Translations under genes and position numbers: made by a program
In this document: positions 1-6,780 of the stretch, piece by piece
Layout of the letters: each line of letters starts with the position of its first letter
Numbering within the stretch: position 1 is the stretch's first letter
DNA from: Streptomyces sp. NRRL S-337
GTDB lineage: Bacteria > Actinomycetota > Actinomycetes > Streptomycetales > Streptomycetaceae
Direction: 5' to 3'
DNA: 64,000 nt
Assembly: GCF_000720175.1 (NCBI RefSeq)
Contig: NZ_JOIX01000029.1
Location: 1-64,000, forward strand
Notes under the pieces: generated by a model
The model's input: the letters and a program-made list of their open reading frames with translations, nothing else
What the model was told of the DNA's origin: nothing
The model's database searches: none

Positions 1-42
1 AACGGCGAGACGACCCGCGACGCCGCAGACAGCTACGTACGC

Positions 43-116
43 GGCGCCGCAAAGCGCAACGACGAGCAACCCCGACGGCGGGAAAGCCAGGTACGTGGGG
101 GGCGCCGCAAAGCGCA
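43..116. repeat. Direct repeat pair, 16 bp
   Basis: The 16-mer GGCGCCGCAAAGCGCA occurs at 43-58 and again at 101-116, a 58-bp offset. It lies upstream of the first gene. No function can be assigned. I see no convincing gene in bases 1-257; two forward frames are open there, but this is common in such GC-rich DNA. Confidence 0.6.
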
Positions 117-257
117 GTGTTCCGCGGAGGCTCACCCGTTCGCCCCCTCTCCTTCACGCGCCCGGACGGCCGGTGCGGGAACAGTCTGCCGCGTAGAGAA
201 GGGCCAGGTCAGCCCCGTCCGTCGACTCGTCGGCCTTCCACTTCCCATGGAGCTCCC

Positions 258-1046
258 ATGCGCATGGCACCGACCGCGTCCGCCCCCATCGCCCCCACCG
301 CCGCCGCGCCCGCGGCTGCCGCTCCCACCGACACCGGCTACACCGCGCAGATGGCCGACACCCCCGAGCAGATCCGCGCAGCACAGCGGCTGCGTCACCT
401 GGTCTTCGCCGGGGAGATGGGCGCGACCCTGCACACCCCGCTGGCCGGCCATGACATCGACGACGTCGACGAGGTCGCCGACCACCTCGTCGTGACCCAC
501 ACCGCCAGCGGCAGGATCGTCGGTACCTACCGGCTGCTGCCACCCGGCCGCAGCCCGCGGCTCTACTCCGACGGTGAGTTCGACCTCGGCGCCCTCGCCG
601 CGCTACGGCCCTCGCTCATCGAGGCCGGACGCTCCTGCGTGCACCCCGATCACCGCGGCGGCGCGGTGATGACCCAGATGTGGGCCGCGCTCGCCCGTTA
701 CACGCTGCTCTCCGGTCACCGCTATCTGGCCGGCTGCGCCTCCGTCCCGCTCGCCGACGGTGGTACGGCCGCCGCGCACGCCTGGGAACTGGGCCGCACC
801 CGCTACGCCGCCCCGCCCGAGCTGCAGGTCACCCCGCACCGGCCGTGGCACTCCACCGTCCCCGTGCCGGTGCGTCCCAGCCTTGCCCAGCTGCCGCCGC
901 TGCTGCGCGGCTACCTCCGGATCGGCGCGTTCATCTGTGGCGCGCCCGCCCATGACCCGGAGTTCGACGTCGCGGACTTCTTCGTCGTGCTGGACATGGA
1001 ACGGCTCGGCGACCGCTACCGGCGCTACTTCCTGGGGGAGCGGTGA
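258..1046 (+). CDS. OlsB-like GNAT-fold N-acyltransferase, probable ornithine lipid synthesis
   Basis: This 262-aa protein resembles the OlsB family, which moves a 3-hydroxyacyl chain from acyl-ACP to the alpha-amino group of ornithine, giving lyso-ornithine lipid. The diagnostic stretch is EAGRSCVHPDHR at residues 122-133, preceded by the SDGEFDL segment typical of the family. Residues 4-25 are Ala/Pro-rich and probably disordered. The ATG at 258 has a GGAG five bases upstream; the frame stays open back to 117, but that extension is Arg/Pro-rich and unlike the family. The stop overlaps the GTG start of the PlsC-like gene, as olsB and olsA are arranged in other bacteria. The ornithine substrate is inferred from family and context. 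Confidence 0.8.
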   Translation: MRMAPTASAPIAPTAAAPAAAAPTDTGYTAQMADTPEQIRAAQRLRHLVFAGEMGATLHTPLAGHDIDDVDEVADHLVVTHTASGRIVGTYRLLPPGRSPRLYSDGEFDLGALAALRPSLIEAGRSCVHPDHRGGAVMTQMWAALARYTLLSGHRYLAGCASVPLADGGTAAAHAWELGRTRYAAPPELQVTPHRPWHSTVPVPVRPSLAQLPPLLRGYLRIGAFICGAPAHDPEFDVADFFVVLDMERLGDRYRRYFLGER

Positions 1047-1912
1047 ACGGCCCCTGGGACGTCCGTTCCGACTGCACCCCGGACTGCGCCCGGCACGCGC
1101 TGCCGCGGGTCCCGGCCGCCGAGGCCGTACGGCGTTCCGCCGTCTTCGCCCACCGGGTGCGCCGGGCGCTGACGGACGGCGGGCGGATGGCGGACCCGGT
1201 GCGGCTGCGCGCCCATGCCGGCGCTCTGCTCGACGCGCTGGACATCCGCCTGGAGGGCCCGGCGCCGGTGGCCGGGCCGCCGGGCACCGGGACCGGGCCG
1301 CTCACCGCGCCCGGCGGTGGCCCCGGGACCCTCCTCGTCGTCAACCACATCTCCTGGCTCGACATCCCCGCCCTGCTCGCCGTCGAACCGGTCACCCTCC
1401 TCGCCAAGCGTGAGGTCGGTGGCTGGCCGGTCGTGGGCGGTCTGGCCCGGCGCGCCGGTACGTTCTTCATCGATCGCACGGATGCTCGTCAACTGCCGTC
1501 AGCGATAGGCGAGTTGAGTCGGCTGCTGGCCTCCGGGCGGTCGGTGGCGGTGTTTCCGCAGGCGACCACCTGGTGCACGGCCGGCCGGGGGGTGTTCCGC
1601 CGGGCCACCTTTCAGGCCGCCCTCGACGCGGGTGCGCCGGTCCGGCCGGTCACCCTGGAGTACGCCCAGCAGGGCCGCCCCAGCACGGTGGCCGCGTTCT
1701 GCGGTGCGGACACCTTCCTCGGCTCGCTGCGCCGGGTGCTCGCCGCCCGCGCACTGACCGTACGGGTCACCGCTCATCCCCTGCTGACGACCGCGGACGG
1801 CGCGGATCGGCGGGAGCTGGCGGCGCGGGCGGAACGGGCGGCGCTGTACGGGCGGCCGGTGGCGGCCGTACCGGTACCGGGCGCGGCGCGGCCCGCGCGG
1901 GTCCATGTGTGA
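1043..1912 (+). CDS. PlsC/OlsA-like 1-acyl-glycerophosphate-type acyltransferase
   Basis: This 289-aa protein is a lysophospholipid acyltransferase. The catalytic H-x4-D motif is at residues 102-107 in NHISWLD. The second block reads VFPQATTW where the family usually has FPEG-T, so the phosphate-binding region is divergent. Next to an OlsB-like gene the likely role is OlsA: adding the second acyl chain to lyso-ornithine lipid at the inner membrane. A role in phosphatidic acid synthesis cannot be excluded. The GTG at 1043 is preceded by GGGGGAG and overlaps the upstream stop by 4 bp (GTGA). The 3' end overlaps the DedA gene by 8 bp, so all three genes are probably translationally coupled. Confidence 0.8.
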   Translation: MNGPWDVRSDCTPDCARHALPRVPAAEAVRRSAVFAHRVRRALTDGGRMADPVRLRAHAGALLDALDIRLEGPAPVAGPPGTGTGPLTAPGGGPGTLLVVNHISWLDIPALLAVEPVTLLAKREVGGWPVVGGLARRAGTFFIDRTDARQLPSAIGELSRLLASGRSVAVFPQATTWCTAGRGVFRRATFQAALDAGAPVRPVTLEYAQQGRPSTVAAFCGADTFLGSLRRVLAARALTVRVTAHPLLTTADGADRRELAARAERAALYGRPVAAVPVPGAARPARVHV

Positions 1913-2552
1913 CCAGCTCGACCACCTCGACGCGCTGGCCCGCACGCTGCAGGGCCTGCTCGGTTCGCCCTGGCTCTGGCTGGTCGTGCTGCTGGTGTCC
2001 GGGCTCGACGCGCTGTTGCCGTTCATGCCGAGCGAGACCACCGTCGTGCTGGTCGCGGTGCTCCTCGGCCCCGATCTGCCGCTGCTCGCCCTGCTGGCGG
2101 GCGTCGCGGCGGCCGGGGCGCTGGCCGGTGACTGCCTCGGTTACGCCGTCGGGCGGTACGCGGGCCCACGGGCCGTCGCCCGGCTGCTGCGCGGCGAACG
2201 CGGCCGGGCCCGGCACGCCAGGGCCCGGGCGCGGGTGGAACGGCACGCCGCGCTGCTGGTCATCGCCGGCCGCTTCCTGCCCGGTGGCCGGGTCGTCGCC
2301 GCGCTCTCCACCGGGAGCGTGCGCTACCCGCTGCGCCGTTTCGTCCTGCTGGATGCGGTGGGCGCGGGCCTCTGGGCGCTGTGCAGTGCGGCGCTCGGCG
2401 GCCTGGGCGGTACGGCGCTGGCCGGGTCGCCGGCCCGCGGGATGCTGCTGTCCTCGGCGGCCGGGCTGCTGGTGGCGGGGTGCGTGGGCTGGGTGCACGG
2501 GCGCGGGGTGCGGCGCGCCCTCCCGCTCCAGGGGGAGCGGGAGGGAGTCTGA
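1905..2552 (+). CDS. DedA family integral membrane protein
   Basis: This 215-aa polytopic membrane protein has the DedA (SNARE-associated/VTT) layout. The N-terminal signature FMPSETTVVL sits near residues 42-51, and GRFLPGGRVVAAL lies in the amphipathic re-entrant region around residues 121-133. DedA proteins are implicated in flipping or scrambling of lipid carriers and phospholipids and in resistance to membrane stress. The start codon lies inside the upstream acyltransferase gene, so it is the third member of the lipid operon. A role in moving the operon's lipid product across the bilayer is an inference from position only. Confidence 0.85.
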   Translation: MCDQLDHLDALARTLQGLLGSPWLWLVVLLVSGLDALLPFMPSETTVVLVAVLLGPDLPLLALLAGVAAAGALAGDCLGYAVGRYAGPRAVARLLRGERGRARHARARARVERHAALLVIAGRFLPGGRVVAALSTGSVRYPLRRFVLLDAVGAGLWALCSAALGGLGGTALAGSPARGMLLSSAAGLLVAGCVGWVHGRGVRRALPLQGEREGV

Positions 2553-2585
2553 CCCAGGGGCGGGCAGTCGGTTTCGGCGCCGGAG

Positions 2586-2637
2586 CCCTACGGCCCGGAC
2601 CGCCGCCGGACCCCTACGGCCCGGACCGGCGACGGAC
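2586..2637. repeat. 26-bp tandem repeat, two copies
   Basis: Two 26-bp copies abut at 2586-2611 and 2612-2637. Both begin with the 17-mer CCCTACGGCCCGGACCG and differ at two positions near the end. They fill the short space between the converging DedA gene and the winged-helix regulator. Confidence 0.75.
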
Positions 2638-2646
2638 TCGCCGTAC

Positions 2647-3279
2647 TCAGGTGCTCGGCACGTACTTGTAGCCGACCCGCCGCACCGTCACGATCGACGA
2701 CCGGTGCTCGGCGCCCAACTTGCGGCGCAGCCGGGCGACATGGACGTCGACGGTGCGGCCGTCCCCGACGTGCCCGTAGCCCCAGACCGTGGTCACCAGC
2801 TGGTCGCGGGTGTGCACCCGGTGCGGATGCGCGACCAGATGGGCCAGCAGCTCGAACTCCAGGTACGTCAGGTCCAGCGGGCGGCCCAGGACCTGGGCGG
2901 TGCGCTGCTCGGGGTCGATCCGGACGATCTCGTCGCCGGTCGGGGCGGGCGCCTCGGGCCGTGCGGCCGGCGGCGGCGCGGCCTGGGCGGTGGCCTGGTC
3001 GGCCGGCACCAGGACGAGGTAGCCGACCATCGGCGGCTGGCCGGGCAGTGCCGGCAGGCTGTGCTGGGGCGCCGGCAGCCAGGTGGCGCCGGAGTTCAGC
3101 AGCTCCGCCACGGCAGGGACCCGGTGGCTCGTAGCGCCTCCGTCCGGGGCGGTGGCGGGTGACGGGAGGGCTTCGTCGGGTGAAACGGCGCGCAGGCGGT
3201 GGCGGTTCGGGTGCGGGGTGGTGAGGGGGGACAGGGGGGCCGTCGTGGAACCGGCGGTCAGGGTACGGACGTTCGTCAT
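2647..3279 (-). CDS. Winged-helix (OmpR/PhoB-type) transcriptional regulator without a receiver domain
   Basis: This 210-aa protein has a C-terminal OmpR/PhoB-type DNA-binding domain (about residues 115-210). It shows the usual blocks LTYLEFELLAHLV, the recognition-helix segment DGRTVDVHVARLRRKLG and the wing VRRVGYKYV. The N-terminal 110 residues are Ala/Pro-rich. They lack the conserved Asp/Lys pattern of a receiver, so control is not by classic phosphotransfer. No kinase gene is adjacent. The start has AAAGAG about ten bases upstream. A short candidate leader ORF lies 105 bp upstream on the same strand. Confidence 0.8.
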   Translation of the reverse strand: MTNVRTLTAGSTTAPLSPLTTPHPNRHRLRAVSPDEALPSPATAPDGGATSHRVPAVAELLNSGATWLPAPQHSLPALPGQPPMVGYLVLVPADQATAQAAPPPAARPEAPAPTGDEIVRIDPEQRTAQVLGRPLDLTYLEFELLAHLVAHPHRVHTRDQLVTTVWGYGHVGDGRTVDVHVARLRRKLGAEHRSSIVTVRRVGYKYVPST

Positions 3280-3384
3280 CAGGAGTCAGCTCTTTCGCGC
3301 AGAGGGGCGTCGGGGACGTCGTGCGCGCGGGCAGGGCTGGGGACGCCGGTCAGCGGCGTCGATGAGGTGTGTGCGGGCCCGCGC

Positions 3385-3489
3385 TCAGTGCGCGCGGCAA
3401 CACAGACGGTCGAAAGCGTGCGCCTGCCGGGACGGCCAGAAGGGCTCAAGGTCGCTGCGACCTGTCGCGGTGTCGGTGAGGCTGGCCAT
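3385..3489 (-). CDS. Possible short leader peptide ending CCRAH
   Basis: A 34-codon frame begins at ATG 3489 and ends with the residues LCCRAH. The body, starting MASLTDTATGR, looks natural rather than Arg/Pro shadow-like. Short peptides with adjacent cysteines are known upstream of actinobacterial genes as cysteine-sensing attenuation leaders. Here the downstream gene on the same strand is the receiver-less winged-helix regulator. The ribosome-binding site is weak (GGGG). It could also be chance, or a remnant. Confidence 0.35.
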   Translation of the reverse strand: MASLTDTATGRSDLEPFWPSRQAHAFDRLCCRAH

Positions 3490-3679
3490 GGCCCCATTGA
3501 ACCAGACAGTCGGTGATCTGTCCCTCGTGTGGGTGGCGGTGTGACGCGAATCCACCGCACCCGGGCGGCACATACCACCGGACCGGGCGCGATTCCTTTC
3601 CGACTCGGCCTGTGGGGACAGGAGTTGGGGGAGGGGGAGGGGAGCGGGCGGGTGACCGAAATCCGTCGTCGCCGTGCCG
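3490..3679. other. Intergenic region, no gene seen
   Basis: This lies between the possible leader peptide and the rhomboid-like gene, both on the minus strand. I see no RNA gene and no convincing hairpin. It probably contains the promoter of the regulator and the 3' end of the rhomboid-like transcript. Confidence 0.5.
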
Positions 3680-4345
3680 TCAGCGGCCTGCTGCCGTGTA
3701 TCCCTGGTTTGCCCCTTTCCGGGTGGGCCGTCCTGCGCGTATTCCGGCTCCGGTCGCCGTCCCCAGCACGAGGGCGGTGAGATGGCCGGCGTCGGTGAAC
3801 GTCCGCCCGCGGCGCAGCACGGGCCGTATCCCCAGGGCCAGCAGGCCGGCCGTGGCGGCGGTCCGGACGCCGCGGTGCGGGCCGGACGCGGCGAGCGCGC
3901 CCAGGGTGGCGTAGAAGCCGTAGCTGGCGCCGACGTCGACGGCGTGCGAAGTCGGGTCCCCGGGCCCGCGCAGGGGGGTGCGGGCGCGCAGGCCGGCGTA
4001 GACCAGCAGGCTGGCGCCGATGTGGCCGGCCGCGAAGACTCCCGCCGCGCGCCGTACTCCCCAGCGCCGCTCGGCCGTGCCGAGGACGGCGAGCAGCGCC
4101 GCGCCGTACGGCACCGGAAGCGGCTCCTCGACGAACCCGGCGCTGGTCAGCAGCGTGCCCCAGCGGCCGGCCCGCAGATTGGCGACGTTGGTGGAGTGGG
4201 CGCGCAGCAGCTCCGTCCGGCGGCGGGCGGGCAGCCGCGCGGTGGCGTACGCGCCGAGCTGGAGGGCTCCGACGTACAGCGGTGCGGCCCAGGGCACGCC
4301 GAACGGTCGGGACGGGCGCGACGGGCGGGGCGGTAGGGGAGTCAT
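3680..4345 (-). CDS. Rhomboid-like membrane protein
   Basis: This 221-aa protein has about six hydrophobic segments. It keeps rhomboid-type landmarks: GHIGASLLVY in the middle, DVGASYGFYA carrying a Ser in a GxS context, and a late DAGHLTALVLG helix with a His. These match the Ser/His catalytic dyad arrangement of intramembrane serine proteases. It is shorter and more divergent than a canonical GlpG-type rhomboid, so activity is uncertain. Its ATG lies 1 bp from the stop of the upstream DUF6891 gene, so the two are probably co-transcribed. Confidence 0.6.
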   Translation of the reverse strand: MTPLPPRPSRPSRPFGVPWAAPLYVGALQLGAYATARLPARRRTELLRAHSTNVANLRAGRWGTLLTSAGFVEEPLPVPYGAALLAVLGTAERRWGVRRAAGVFAAGHIGASLLVYAGLRARTPLRGPGDPTSHAVDVGASYGFYATLGALAASGPHRGVRTAATAGLLALGIRPVLRRGRTFTDAGHLTALVLGTATGAGIRAGRPTRKGANQGYTAAGR

Positions 4346-4346
4346 C

Positions 4347-5276
4347 TCAGGCCCCCGTCGGCAGGCGCTTGCGCCAGTCCAGCGGGGCGAGGTCGATCAC
4401 GCGGTCCGGATCGCCGTCCCACCGCACCGGCAGGCCCGCCTCGGCCAGCACTGCGGCCACCGTCCGGCCGACCTCGGCCCGCTGCTCGCCCGGCACTTCC
4501 CGGGCGTCCTGGCCGGGGCCGGGGTACGCGCCGTAGCGGACCGCGAGGCCGTGGCCCTCGGCGGCCGCCTCGGTGTCCTGGTGGTGGAAGAAGACGAAGC
4601 CCCGGTCGCCCTCGGTCCGTTCGCCCCCTATCTCGCCCAGCGCGCAGCTGCTGCAGCAGGTGAAGTCCATCCGGGCGGTCAATCCCTGGTCCGCCAGCGC
4701 GGCGAAGGCCCGGGCGATTCGGTCGGGGTCGGTCACCTCCGGCCATCCGGCCTGCTCGGTGAGCCGCTGCTCCCACAGCTGCGCCACGATCCGCCGTGCC
4801 TCGTCCTTCGAGACCTCGGCCTCCGCGGGGTCGAAGGCGTCCTGGACGTCCCTGACGACCTCGTGGAAAGCGCGGAAGCCGGAGCGTATGCCGGCCCGGG
4901 CGCGCTCCTCGGCCTCCGCGCGGATCGCGGGGTCGAGACCGGGTGTGCCGAACAGGTCGGCGGGCCGCCAGTCCAGGGCCGTACGCCACGCCCGCCCGCC
5001 GCCGGCCCAGTCCAGGAACACCTCGACGACCCGCTCGGCGTCCGCGGTCGAGGCCGTGAAGTGCCGCTCCGGGGCACCGTCGCGGTGCTCCACGGCGAAC
5101 GGCCCGTCGCCGTCCCGCCAGGTCTGTATGAACACCTGGTCCTCGACGGGCAGCCGCTCGACGACCGCGAAGTGGTCGCCGTCGGCACCGATCCGCCGCA
5201 GCAGCCCGGCCAGCTGCGCGGCGGTGGGGCGCGAAAGGTCCGCCCCGGACTCGGTCTTGACGCTGATCGCAAGCAT
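4347..5276 (-). CDS. DUF6891 family protein, probably DNA-damage-inducible
   Basis: This soluble 309-aa protein appears to belong to DUF6891, recognised by the conserved FTCCSSCALGEI segment in the second half and the following FVFFHHQDTE. The function of the family is not established. I chose the ATG at 5276 over an open frame reaching 5420, because the extension is translated from a 17-bp tandem repeat and the start has a matching promoter. A RecA-NDp-type promoter (TTGTCAGTGGC, N6, CAGGCT) sits six bases before the ATG, implying a leaderless, DNA-damage-induced transcript. The rhomboid-like gene follows after 1 bp. Confidence 0.7.
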   Translation of the reverse strand: MLAISVKTESGADLSRPTAAQLAGLLRRIGADGDHFAVVERLPVEDQVFIQTWRDGDGPFAVEHRDGAPERHFTASTADAERVVEVFLDWAGGGRAWRTALDWRPADLFGTPGLDPAIRAEAEERARAGIRSGFRAFHEVVRDVQDAFDPAEAEVSKDEARRIVAQLWEQRLTEQAGWPEVTDPDRIARAFAALADQGLTARMDFTCCSSCALGEIGGERTEGDRGFVFFHHQDTEAAAEGHGLAVRYGAYPGPGQDAREVPGEQRAEVGRTVAAVLAEAGLPVRWDGDPDRVIDLAPLDWRKRLPTGA

Positions 5277-5305
5277 GATCCCAGCCTGCCATCCGCCACT
5301 GACAA
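5277..5305 (-). promoter_or_regulatory. RecA-NDp-type (PafBC-dependent) DNA-damage promoter
   Basis: Read on the minus strand, TTGTCAGTGGC (5305-5295) is followed by six bases and CAGGCT (5288-5283), then six bases and the ATG. This matches the actinobacterial RecA/LexA-independent damage promoter, consensus TTGTCAGTGGC-N6-TAGnnT. The spacing implies transcription starting at or next to the A of the ATG. Confidence 0.7.
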
Positions 5306-5363
5306 CGCCGCCCGGCGGCCGGGCGCGGGGACGGCGGGCGGCGGATGCGAGGCCCGGGACGCC

Positions 5364-5431
5364 GGACATGCGAACGGCCCGGACACGCGAAGGGGCCGGA
5401 CACGCGAAGGGGCCGGACACGCGAAGGGGCC
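5364..5431. repeat. 17-bp tandem repeat, three exact copies plus a degenerate one
   Basis: GGACACGCGAAGGGGCC is repeated exactly at 5381-5397, 5398-5414 and 5415-5431. A degenerate copy (GGACATGCGAACGGCCC) precedes it at 5364-5380. There are no spacers, so this is not a CRISPR array. The last copy runs into the hairpin downstream of glnII. Confidence 0.9.
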
Positions 5432-5451
5432 GGACCCACCGGTCCGGCCCC
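5426..5451 (-). terminator. Hairpin downstream of glnII
   Basis: GGGGCCGGACC and GGTCCGGCCCC form a perfect 11-bp stem with a CACC loop. It lies 51 bp beyond the glnII stop. There is no strong U-tract on either side, as is common for Streptomyces terminators. Confidence 0.65.
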
Positions 5452-5501
5452 CATATGCGCTACGGCCTACGTGCTACGGCCCCTACGCGCTACCGCCCGT
5501 C

Positions 5502-6554
5502 TCAGACCTGCTCGCGCCGCGCCAGCTCCGTGCAGCAGGTGTCCACGATCAGCCGGGTCACCACGTACGGGTCGACGTTGGCGTTCGGCCGCCGGTCCTC
5601 GATGTAGCCCTTCTTCTCGACCTCGACCTGCCAGGGGATGCGCACCGACGCACCGCGGTCCGAGGCGCCGTAGCTGAACTCGTCCCAGGGCGCGGTCTCG
5701 TGTGCACCGGTGAGCCGGTCCTCGATGCCGGTGCCGTACTGGCGGACGTGCTCCAGCGGCTTGCCGTCGGCGCCCAGCGCCTCGCAGGCGGTGATGATCG
5801 GGTCGTAGCCCTCGCGCATCGCGCGGGTGGAGAAGTTGGTGTGCGCGCCCGCGCCGTTCCAGTCACCCTTGGCCGGCTTGGCGTCCAGCGACGCGGTGAC
5901 GCCGAACTCCTCCGCCGTACGGTGCAGCAGCCAGCGCGCCACCCACATGTGGTCGGAGACCTCCAGCGGCGGCAGCGCGCCCACCTGGAACTCCCACTGG
6001 CCCGGCATGACCTCGGCGTTGATGCCGGACAGTCCGAGGCCCGCGGCCAGGCACAGGTCGAGGTGCTTCTCGACGATCTCCCGGCCGAAGATCTCGCCGG
6101 CGCCGACGCCGCAGTAGTAGCCGCCCTGCGGGGCCGGGAAGCCGCCGCCCTCGGGGAAGCCGAGCGGCCGCTCGCCCTTGAGGAAGGTGTACTCCTGCTC
6201 GATGCCGAAGATCGGCTCCTGGTCCGCGAACTTCTCCGCCACCGGGCGCAGCAGCGCACGGGTGTTGGAGGAGTGCGGGGTGAGGTCGGTGTTGAGCACC
6301 TCGCACAGCACCAGCAGGTGGTCCCCGCCGCGGATCGGGTCCGGGCAGCTGAAGACCGGTTCGAGGACGAGGTCCGAGGAGTGGCCCTCCGCCTGGTTCG
6401 TGCTGGACCCGTCGAAGCCCCAGCGCGGCAGCTTGCTCGCTCCCCCAGTGCTAAAGGCCTGGGAGGGACCCCCATCCAGGATCTTCGTCTTGGAACGGAG
6501 CTTGGCGGTCGGCTGGGTGCCGTCGATCCAGATGTACTCGGCCTTGATGCTCAC
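5502..6554 (-). CDS. glnII: Glutamine synthetase type II (GSII, eukaryotic-like)
   Basis: This 350-aa protein is the type II, heat-labile, ATP-dependent glutamine synthetase that condenses ammonium with glutamate. The N-terminus MSIKAEYIWIDG, the active-site blocks WGFDGSSTNQAEG and GAHTNFST, and the C-terminal IPWQVE region are all typical. GSII lacks the adenylylation Tyr of GSI, so control is transcriptional; a four-part GlnR site lies about 70 bp upstream. Odd feature: residues 27-40 (DGGPSQAFSTGGAS) look extra between ILD and LPRWGFDGSS, and are encoded by a palindromic element inserted in frame. The same enzymatic activity is supplied by glnA at 23.7-25.1 kb. Confidence 0.95.
   Translation of the reverse strand: MSIKAEYIWIDGTQPTAKLRSKTKILDGGPSQAFSTGGASKLPRWGFDGSSTNQAEGHSSDLVLEPVFSCPDPIRGGDHLLVLCEVLNTDLTPHSSNTRALLRPVAEKFADQEPIFGIEQEYTFLKGERPLGFPEGGGFPAPQGGYYCGVGAGEIFGREIVEKHLDLCLAAGLGLSGINAEVMPGQWEFQVGALPPLEVSDHMWVARWLLHRTAEEFGVTASLDAKPAKGDWNGAGAHTNFSTRAMREGYDPIITACEALGADGKPLEHVRQYGTGIEDRLTGAHETAPWDEFSYGASDRGASVRIPWQVEVEKKGYIEDRRPNANVDPYVVTRLIVDTCCTELARREQV
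6434..6478. repeat. Small palindromic element inserted in frame in glnII
   Basis: A GCTCCCCCAG arm and a CTGGGAGGGACCCCC arm flank a short loop inside glnII. This composition is characteristic of the short palindromic repeats scattered, usually between genes, in Streptomyces chromosomes. Here it is read through in frame and adds about 14 residues near the N-terminus of GSII. Exact borders are uncertain because no related gene can be aligned here. Confidence 0.6.
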
Positions 6555-6621
6555 GGGGTCCTCTTATACGGGTAGGTGCGGGTACGCGTGCGGGCGTACG
6601 TTCGCACTCTCGCAACGGGCC

Positions 6622-6659
6622 GTTTCTCGTCCGTTGCCCATATGTGAACCGCAGGTTAC
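6622..6659 (-). promoter_or_regulatory. GlnR binding site upstream of glnII
   Basis: On the minus strand the order is GTAAC-N6-TTCAC-N6-GCAAC-N6-GAAAC. The exact 5-6-5-6-5-6-5 spacing fits the double GlnR box of nitrogen-regulated Streptomyces promoters. The second half-site is imperfect. GlnR is known to control glnII in Streptomyces. Confidence 0.75.
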
Positions 6660-6780
6660 TCAGCCGGACATCCTGCCATTCGAAAGCGGTTTGCCCCATT
6701 CTGCCCAGGAATCCATGGCGTGCCACGACCGATTCCTGGGGGTTATCTCCCGGTTTGCGGCTGATGGTGTGGCGCAGACC

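Noticed and set aside
5364..5431. CRISPR array
   Set aside because: Repeats are only 17 bp and directly abutting without spacers; no cas genes are in the window.
4020..6575. 851-codon forward frame across DUF6891 and glnII
   Set aside because: It is antisense to two well-supported genes and lacks any recognisable motif.
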